47,039 nt of DNA, taken from the NCBI GenBank assembly GCA_030596105.1, contig JAUVKU010000002.1, forward strand, positions 1 to 47,039, given 5' to 3'. Below, in pieces: positions 41,705 to 47,039 of the stretch; within the stretch, counting starts at the first letter, position 1, and the number at the start of each line of letters is the position of its first letter. The notes under the pieces are model-generated. The model did not search any database. It was not told the DNA's origin and saw only the letters and a list, made by a program, of their open reading frames with translations. Source of the stretch: a bacterium (lineage in GTDB: Bacteria; Patescibacteriota; Minisyncoccia; Minisyncoccales; DAOVPY01). Position numbers and translations under genes: made by a program.

Positions 41705-42640
41705 TTAAGACATTAACTTGTTAATCAAGCTACGAAATGGAACAACTGCACCCCTGCCTAAAGCGCAAAAACTTGTTTTCTCTAAAACAAAAAATATCTC
41801 TTCCATCACCTTCTCGTCTATCTCTTTCTTTTTTATCATCTCAGCTATTCTAAAAAGACCCTCTCTACACGGCACACACTTATCGCAATTTCCTTTCATA
41901 AAAAAATCAGCCCATGTTTCCATTAAAACGAACAAATCTGTCTTTGCTTTATTAAAAATAATAATGGCACCAACCCCTTTAACCATCTGATCAAGCTCAT
42001 TAGAAAGCAAAATTTCTCCACTCGCTCCCCCGCCCTTCTGAACAAAAAAATCAAATAATGGATAATTATGAGTCTTTTCTAAAATTTCTTTTATTGTTAA
42101 ATTTTCAGAGAGTTCGTAAACACCTTTATTTTTTACATCGCCACCAATTGAATAAAATCGCGTATTTTTATATTCGTTGTCAGCTATTTTAGCAACAGAA
42201 TAAAATGTTTCAATGTTATTAATAAGAGTTGGATACCCCCAAAGCCCCGACTCTGTTGGAAACGGCGGTTTAATTCTTGGCTCTGGTCTTCTTCCCTCTA
42301 TTGATTCCAAAACAGCCGTTTCTTCTCCCGCAATATATCCACCCGTTTTTTCAAAAAGCGTTATAGGCAAATTACCAATTAATTTCTCTAACAATTTTTT
42401 AAATTTCTTGTAATAATCTTTTTTAAGATAAATATACGCAGAACTATTGCCTATTGTTTCAAGCGCTATTTCTATTCCTTGTATCAATTTTTCTGGATAA
42501 TTTTCTAAAATAAAACCATCCTTAAAAACATTTGGCTCGCCCTCCGAACCATTACAAACAATGTATTTCTTGTCTGCTTTTTCTTTATTCACAGCTTCCC
42601 ATTTCAAATAAGTTGGAAAACCAGCTCCTCCCCTTCCCAC
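41705..42640 (-). CDS. NuoF/HydB-like subunit, N-terminally truncated
   Basis: A 311-residue NuoF-like protein that should carry FMN and NADH-binding sites: GRGGAGFPTYLKW, NGSEGEPNVFKD, YIAGEETAVLESIEGRRPEPR, and a [4Fe-4S] ligand set in CDKCVPCREG with a later Cys (FCALG). In related proteins about 50-190 residues precede GRGGAGFP. Here the start is a GTG at 42640; the four codons before it still read CGLV, like the usual SGLRGRGG context, but are cut off by an in-frame TAG. Upstream sequence does not resemble NuoF and no Shine-Dalgarno sequence is seen. It could be a real short variant or a 5'-deleted gene. The C-terminal ferredoxin domain of HydB is absent as well. Confidence 0.75.
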   Translation of the reverse strand: MGRGGAGFPTYLKWEAVNKEKADKKYIVCNGSEGEPNVFKDGFILENYPEKLIQGIEIALETIGNSSAYIYLKKDYYKKFKKLLEKLIGNLPITLFEKTGGYIAGEETAVLESIEGRRPEPRIKPPFPTESGLWGYPTLINNIETFYSVAKIADNEYKNTRFYSIGGDVKNKGVYELSENLTIKEILEKTHNYPLFDFFVQKGGGASGEILLSNELDQMVKGVGAIIIFNKAKTDLFVLMETWADFFMKGNCDKCVPCREGLFRIAEMIKKKEIDEKVMEEIFFVLEKTSFCALGRGAVVPFRSLINKLMS

Positions 42641-42708
42641 AAGTCCGCACTATTTCTATTTTACAATTATATTTTTTGATTTCATATTTTAAAAATTAAA
42701 CTAATTTA

Positions 42709-45363
42709 CTATGCTTTTTCCATTACACATACGCCCTCACCTTCACGCCAAAATTTTAACTCTTCAGCTGGAGAGGTTCTCTTACTTTTAGGAGGTTTAC
42801 CATCTACTATAAACTCTTTTGTTATAATATCATCCGTTTTTTCATAATAGCTTTCTCTTTTATTTCTTAACTCTTGCTCCATTTTCTTTGCAAAATCTTC
42901 AATATGCTCCGCCCCAACGCCGTAAGAATCTTTTAATTCAAATCTCCATTGTCCTTTTCCATCTTTTATTGGAACCAAAATGGACCTGCCTATTATTTTC
43001 CCAAAATTATTTTTCACACCCAAAACCAAAATCGGTCCTTGCGTAATAGCCAAAGCAAAATTCTGAAACTCTCCTCCAACTCCCATGCAAGACGGACTCA
43101 TATCCATTGCTTTAAAATGCTCCTCTGGATTTTGAAGTATTCCAACTGTTCCTGAAATTTTTTCTTTTGCTTGTTCTTTAATTATCTTTTTATATATTTG
43201 TTTAACGCTTCCCAAGCTAGAACCAAGGCCCAAATGACCCAAAATAGCCCTATTAGACAAAAGAGTATCAACATCTTTTTTTTCAGGAATATCCCCTCTT
43301 TTTAATATTTCAGAAACATCTCTTATTTTTTCTATTAAATCCAATGCCTTGTTTCTATTTTTCTCTTTTATCAAAGATATTTTTTCTTTTGCCTGAGAAA
43401 AATTTTGAGATTTCAAATATTTTTCTATGTTTTTAATAGAAACTCCAAAATCTTCTTGCCCCTGATTCTCTTCATCAAAATTTATCTTTAAATTTTTAAC
43501 TTCTTCTAAAATTAATTTTAACTCTCCGGTATGAGAAAATTTGAAATCCCATAAATCTTTGATGTCTAAAGTTTCATTAACCGCTTCTTCCTTCTGAACA
43601 GCATAGCCCAAAAGAGAATCAATATAAGGCAAATACTTATCTTTGTTTTGCTCGTAACCATTAATCAATTCGTCCGCCATTGCATCAATTTTTATTTTAA
43701 CCTCCTCTAAATTTTTTCCCAAAATTCCATAAAAATCAAACGGAATATTAAGCTTTTGCGCTGCCAATAAATATTCAAAATTTCCATCTTTAAATATTCT
43801 CTTAGTTGTTTTTCTACCAAGAACAACATCATCCAACTCTAAAACATTAGAGTGCGCTTTATTGTAAATTTTCTTAATAGTCTCTGACTCTTTGCTTTTA
43901 TTTTCTAATTTCTTTAAAGTTTTTTCATCTAAATCTTTAAAAACTAAATACGAAGAAGCTACAGATGACGACATATATTTTAATAAATCTGGCGGAAATG
44001 TTCTTGCTTGATAATCTCCTTTTGTTTTTCTAATATTTTCAATAAATTTGGAGGATATATCCTTATGAACTGAAGACCTCTCAATTAAAAATTTTGGGAA
44101 ATGCTTTTCTTGTTCTGTTAATTCTTCATCAAAGTAATTTTTGGGAGAAATTTTATCTAAAAATTTAGTCTTTTCGCATACTCTCAAATGTGGCACAAAG
44201 TTATAACGAAAATCATCTGCTTCAATCTCATCAATTTTAAAATCAGATAATACTTTTTTTATTTGTTTTTCATTCTTAAAAAGAACTCCCCCCCTAAGAT
44301 TATCATTCTCAAATATTTTAGAAACAGTCAAAATCTCCAAAAATAATTTTGGTTTTATTTTGAAACTTCTCATTTTTTCTTCAATTTCCAAAGAAAAAAT
44401 TTTTGCTTTTTCCTCTTCTGGAAGCTCAATAAAATCAAAAATCTTCTTAGCTCTAATCGCCTCCGAACTCATTCCATATCTTTTGCGAACATCTTGAATT
44501 TTTGATATATCAGCCAATATTTTTTTTGCAGTCCCTTGCTCTCCCGCCCTTAAAGCTGTTTCCCAATTAGCATCAACAATAAAAATACCACCATCCCTAA
44601 ATTTTTTATTTATAGTTTGAATATTCTCCTTAATCAAATTAAATTTTTCCTCATCTAATAAAATCTGTTCTTGCTTATCAGTCTTTTCCTGTGATAGCGA
44701 AGCGTCCCCTCTTCTTCTGGAAACAATAAAATTAGCCCATCCCTCGTTACCAAAAGCCAACAATGGTTCTGGCTCCAAATCCATTATTCTATTAATTAGT
44801 AGCCCCTCTTTATCATTCAAATCCAATTTATTTAGTTGTTGCATTCCCAGAAAAGTCGCCATGCCATTTTTAGATATAATCCTATCTAAAATTTTTTTCA
44901 TTTTCTCGGACGGATTTTTTCTTTCAAATTTTGCTATACTGCCAAGAAATTGATGCCCCAATAAACTTCTGTTAAAATAAGGATCTGGAATTTCAGTAAT
45001 CCTGCTTTTCTCTTTAATCATTGCCTCAGGATTCCAATCCTTCATTTTTTCTAAAATTTCTTTCATTCTTTCAGGTTTTTTATCTGAAAATTCTTTAATA
45101 TCATTCTCGTGTGCTGAAAGAATATCTAAAAACACCTCTCTTCTTGTATCATCCATTTCCCTACTTTCATTCATTTTTTCTCTTAATTCATCAATTCCAT
45201 ACCCAAAAACATCCTCTGGCTTTAACTCCTTTTCCTCAACAACTTCCGCCTTTGCTTCGCCCTTACAAGACAAGTCCTCCACGCCAATTTGATCTGGACT
45301 AAAACCAGACAAGTCCCCCTTTTCCCTTAATAACTTTTTAGGCTTTAATTCTCTGAATTTCAT
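42709..45363 (-). CDS. large soluble protein of unknown function (884 residues)
   Basis: I do not recognise this protein. It is long, mostly helical, Lys/Glu-rich, without a signal peptide or membrane helix, and no catalytic motif stands out. The N-terminal 40 residues include GFSPDQIGVEDLSCKGEAK, encoded by unusually GC-rich DNA with a duplicated GGACTTGTCT; another GC-rich patch encodes RRRGDASLS near residue 220. These look like repeat-derived insertions. The C-terminal 150 residues (GPILVLGVKNNFGKIIGRSIL, WRFELKDSYGVG) look more globular. The ATG at 45363 is preceded by an extended -10 promoter (45434-45442). It stands upstream of the hydrogenase genes, separated by 68 bases. The function cannot be guessed. 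Confidence 0.75.
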   Translation of the reverse strand: MKFRELKPKKLLREKGDLSGFSPDQIGVEDLSCKGEAKAEVVEEKELKPEDVFGYGIDELREKMNESREMDDTRREVFLDILSAHENDIKEFSDKKPERMKEILEKMKDWNPEAMIKEKSRITEIPDPYFNRSLLGHQFLGSIAKFERKNPSEKMKKILDRIISKNGMATFLGMQQLNKLDLNDKEGLLINRIMDLEPEPLLAFGNEGWANFIVSRRRGDASLSQEKTDKQEQILLDEEKFNLIKENIQTINKKFRDGGIFIVDANWETALRAGEQGTAKKILADISKIQDVRKRYGMSSEAIRAKKIFDFIELPEEEKAKIFSLEIEEKMRSFKIKPKLFLEILTVSKIFENDNLRGGVLFKNEKQIKKVLSDFKIDEIEADDFRYNFVPHLRVCEKTKFLDKISPKNYFDEELTEQEKHFPKFLIERSSVHKDISSKFIENIRKTKGDYQARTFPPDLLKYMSSSVASSYLVFKDLDEKTLKKLENKSKESETIKKIYNKAHSNVLELDDVVLGRKTTKRIFKDGNFEYLLAAQKLNIPFDFYGILGKNLEEVKIKIDAMADELINGYEQNKDKYLPYIDSLLGYAVQKEEAVNETLDIKDLWDFKFSHTGELKLILEEVKNLKINFDEENQGQEDFGVSIKNIEKYLKSQNFSQAKEKISLIKEKNRNKALDLIEKIRDVSEILKRGDIPEKKDVDTLLSNRAILGHLGLGSSLGSVKQIYKKIIKEQAKEKISGTVGILQNPEEHFKAMDMSPSCMGVGGEFQNFALAITQGPILVLGVKNNFGKIIGRSILVPIKDGKGQWRFELKDSYGVGAEHIEDFAKKMEQELRNKRESYYEKTDDIITKEFIVDGKPPKSKRTSPAEELKFWREGEGVCVMEKA

Positions 45364-45653
45364 ATTTTAAAAATTATATCTTTTAAAAAGAAAAATTATA
45401 TTTTTCCTATACGCTATCATACTATTATATCCCATTATACCAAATACACGAACAAAAAACCACCTAAAAAATAAGTGATTTTTTTCTATTCCGCCCACAA
45501 TTCTGCTGAAACTGACAAAATCGCAAATTGGCGGTACCTTTTGGACAAAATCCGAACTTTTTTTGAAGAAAATCCAGAATAGGAAGCGGAACGCTTCGCG
45601 TGCTGTTTCTCGCACTCTGTGGAGTGCGAATGAACTCCACCGTGCCATCGCCC
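45364..45653. other. non-coding region with hairpins downstream of a broken membrane gene
   Basis: The frame across 45367-45657 on the minus strand is composed of repeat-like sequence and starts inside a hairpin cluster, so I do not call it a gene. The region holds a GC-rich hairpin cluster (45583-45676), an imperfect palindrome with CCGCC/GGCGG ends (about 45493-45537) and the promoter of the 884-residue protein gene. Confidence 0.5.
45434..45442 (-). promoter_or_regulatory. extended -10 promoter of the 884-residue protein gene
   Basis: TGGTATAAT on the minus strand is an extended -10 element (TGN directly before TATAAT). Initiation near 45427 would give a leader of about 64 bases before the ATG at 45363. 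A second TATAAT lies at 45424-45429. Confidence 0.5.
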
Positions 45654-45676
45654 TCATACTTCGGGCGACCGCCCGA
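45583..45676. repeat. three GC-rich hairpins in tandem
   Basis: GAAGCG-GAA-CGCTTC (45583-45597), TCGCACTC-TGTG-GAGTGCGA (45610-45629) and TCGGGCG-AC-CGCCCGA (45661-45676) are perfect stems within 94 bases of otherwise AT-rich sequence. The third overlaps the end of a truncated membrane-protein frame. Confidence 0.7.
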
Positions 45677-46057
45677 CCAAAACCATTAAAAATATATACA
45701 AAGGAATAGCCTGCACATTGAACATTTCAGAAACATGTATTGTAAGCATACGCGCGGGTTCAAGCAAAGGCGGAAATATTTGAGCAATTCCTACCCGGAC
45801 CAAAGTAAGTCCTAAACCTATTAATACGCCCCACAATATGGATTTGCCAAGATTTTCTCTGATAATATAAAGCTGTTTGGGTTTCTTGTACTTCCAAATC
45901 CAAAATGCTGGAAAAAATATCGCGCTCAGATATAATAACGGGCTTGATGTGCCACTGGTTAACGGGATAGCAACTCCCGCAACCAGCAATGCTACGACGA
46001 GCAATATATTTTCAATCTTTCTATTTATTTTTTTGTTTCACAATTTATGTTTTCCAT
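45654..46057 (-). pseudogene. truncated membrane protein, possibly CPBP family
   Basis: The frame from 46004 down encodes three to four membrane helices (LLVVALLVAGVAIPLTSG, SPLLYLSAIFFPAFWIW, KSILWGVLIGLGLTLVRVG, IPLYIFLMVLV) and then stops in a GC-rich palindrome, reading VGRSPEV. The topology resembles the first half of CPBP-type intramembrane proteases, but the catalytic EE motif would lie in the missing part. There is no ATG in this frame. An ATG at 46057, 11 bases after the SRPBCC gene, starts MENINCETKK in another frame and joins this frame if one A is added to the A7 run near 46031. It looks like a decayed gene with a frameshift and a 3' truncation. The family assignment is weak. Confidence 0.5.
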
Positions 46058-46068
46058 AATTATTACTT

Positions 46069-46527
46069 TTAAAGTTTAATTATTTGATCTGTTTCCAATA
46101 TTCTTTTCAGAGTTTCACTTTCTTCTTTCGCGTGTTTTTTCATAGCATTAACAAAAAATTTCGGAATTAACCAGCCGAATCTTTGAACTGAAAGGACACT
46201 AGTATAAACACATCCCCCTTCTCTTGGTTCAGCTCTAAACAATCCTTTCTGTCCGGTCATCCAGGCTAAAAATCCCAAAGGAGTGAGTTCCATTATGAAT
46301 TTTTTATCGGTTTTCTCTATTTTGATAACTTTACTTTTGGCCTTAATTAATCTTCCGGCAATATATTCTTCAAGATATATAATATCGCCCACCTCTACGC
46401 CTCCCGTTATTTTTACCCACTTGATATGATCCTTGTGCAACTCTTTGTAATTCTTATCAAGATTAGTTAACCATTCCCCAACTTTTCCAGGTGTCGTTTT
46501 TATTTCTATTGAATTTTTAAGTATCAT
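46069..46527 (-). CDS. SRPBCC/START-like ligand-binding protein
   Basis: A 152-residue protein with the alpha/beta SRPBCC pattern: initial strand SIEIKTTPGKVGEWLTNLD, helix, then strands GDIIYLEEYIAGRLIKAKSK, KFIMELTPLGF, VYTSVLSVQRFG and a long C-terminal helix (FVNAMKKHAKEESETLKRIL). Such proteins bind lipids or other hydrophobic ligands in a cavity; the ligand is unknown. The ATG at 46527 is clear. It lies between the MarR-like pseudogene and the truncated membrane gene, and all three could once have been one regulated unit. Confidence 0.82.
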   Translation of the reverse strand: MILKNSIEIKTTPGKVGEWLTNLDKNYKELHKDHIKWVKITGGVEVGDIIYLEEYIAGRLIKAKSKVIKIEKTDKKFIMELTPLGFLAWMTGQKGLFRAEPREGGCVYTSVLSVQRFGWLIPKFFVNAMKKHAKEESETLKRILETDQIIKL

Positions 46528-46599
46528 AATTGTATTTTTTTTAATTATTAAAAGATGTGCGCCGATAATTATTCAGCGACACTTTTTTTGTTTCGACTT

Positions 46600-47039
46600 T
46601 TAATGTTTTGATTTTTCATTTTTTACCACATTGATTTTTTTGGAGATTTTTTCCAGCATTGAAATAATGTTTCCTTGCTCTTCCGCGGAAAGCGAACCCA
46701 AAACTTATTTTATTATCTGTTTCTTTTTCTTTTGAAATAATTTCGCGGTTTTTTCGCCTTTTGCCGTCAATTTAACTCTTACAACTCTTCTATCCCCGCA
46801 ATTTCTTTCTCGTTTAACCAATCCTTTTTTAAGAAGTTTGTCAATAATCCCCGTCGCTGTACTCATGCTCACGCCAATGTTTTCAGCAAGCCGGCTCATA
46901 ATAAGTTCTTTTTGATTTAATACAACAGTCAGCGTTAAAAGTTCAGGTTTTGTCAAACTTGGATCTTCGCGGTAGTAATCCATAGAAGCAAATACTTTAG
47001 TAGTCTTATTCCATGATCGCAAAAAACGGTTTATATTTT
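46600..47039 (-). pseudogene. MarR-family regulator, interrupted by an in-frame stop and partial at window edge
   Basis: The winged helix-turn-helix is clear: TKPELLTLTVV, MSRLAENIGVSMSTATGIID, LLKKGLVKRERNCGDRRVVRV and LTAKGEKTAK. The frame is open to the window edge at 47039 with no ATG, so the N-terminus is outside; the TTG at 47022 is probably not the start. At 46705-46707 a TAA interrupts the frame after KQIIK. Reading on in the same frame gives VLGSLSAEEQGNIISMLEKI and ends at 46600, exactly the usual MarR C-terminal dimerisation helix. A single A-to-T change in AAA would create this stop. The gene is probably a recent pseudogene, or a truncated but DNA-binding remnant, or contains a sequencing error. 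Confidence 0.8.

Noticed and set aside
45493..45537. CCGCC/GGCGG palindrome with GCAGAATTGT resembling the leader elements
   Set aside because: The similarity to the dnaE-type leader is limited to short words and its position relative to the start codon differs, so I do not count it as a fourth copy.
45367..45657. 96-residue minus-strand frame
   Set aside because: It starts within GC-rich hairpins and reads through the promoter region of the next gene; its composition looks like translated repeat.
1..47039. Search for tRNA, rRNA and CRISPR arrays
   Set aside because: No TTC-loop/acceptor combination, rRNA-like block or regularly spaced direct repeat array was recognised by eye; a tRNAscan or Rfam run would be decisive.
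1..47039. Possible UGA recoding (as in some CPR lineages)
   Set aside because: All conserved genes stay open with TGA read as stop, and conserved Trp positions use TGG.

Overview
The window is an AT-rich bacterial segment that looks like a member of the Candidate Phyla Radiation (Patescibacteria), most likely Parcubacteria-like. That placement is an inference. It rests on the small streamlined gene set, a DUF5667 secreted protein, a LamG-type pseudopilin, trimmed aminoacyl-tRNA synthetases (no TGS domain in ThrRS, no EMAP-II-like domain in PheT), a membrane-anchored Clp-like ATPase and a short hydrogenase locus. TGA is used as a stop, so this is not a UGA-recoding lineage.

Layout. 1-1.4 kb (+): a small membrane protein, an HD-domain protein and thioredoxin. 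1.5-5.9 kb (-): two GT4 glycosyltransferases and typA/bipA. 6.2-17.2 kb (+): dnaE, thrS, a 538-residue membrane protein, a large secreted DUF5667-Kazal-DUF333 protein and miaB, with one tiny membrane-protein gene on the other strand. From 17.3 kb nearly everything is on the minus strand. In transcription order from high to low coordinates this strand holds: a degraded MarR/SRPBCC/membrane-protein region; an 884-residue unknown protein; a 5'-truncated NuoF-like gene, an [FeFe]-hydrogenase and a small membrane protein; dnaG; a small membrane protein plus a Clp-like AAA+ ATPase; a 58-residue orphan gene; a short anchored protein; the cell-division cluster mraZ-rsmH-ftsL-ftsI-murF; a LamG pseudopilin; pheT and gyrB; secE-nusG-rplK; and a deoxypyrimidine group (dCMP deaminase, Nudix, tmk, deoC) ending in gatB.

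The most interesting signal is non-coding. Three unrelated genes (dnaE, the membrane protein ahead of the Clp-like ATPase, and ftsI) carry related imperfectly palindromic leader elements. In each the conserved TATTGTT block sits 16-18 bases before the ATG, and a promoter-like sequence lies just upstream of the element. The dnaE copy is a 159-base near-palindrome, the Clp-operon copy is a 92-base version lacking the centre, and the ftsI copy is more diverged. This could be a shared cis-acting RNA leader or a promoter-proximal miniature element.

Other notable points are a Clp-like ATPase whose first nucleotide site is degenerate and whose second is intact, a perfect 24-base inverted repeat in the hydrogenase operon, a family of intergenic palindromes, a GC-rich palindrome inserted in frame in miaB, MraZ-type operator repeats, and two genes of under 60 codons with near-consensus promoters. 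All calls were made by reading the sequence; no database search was run.
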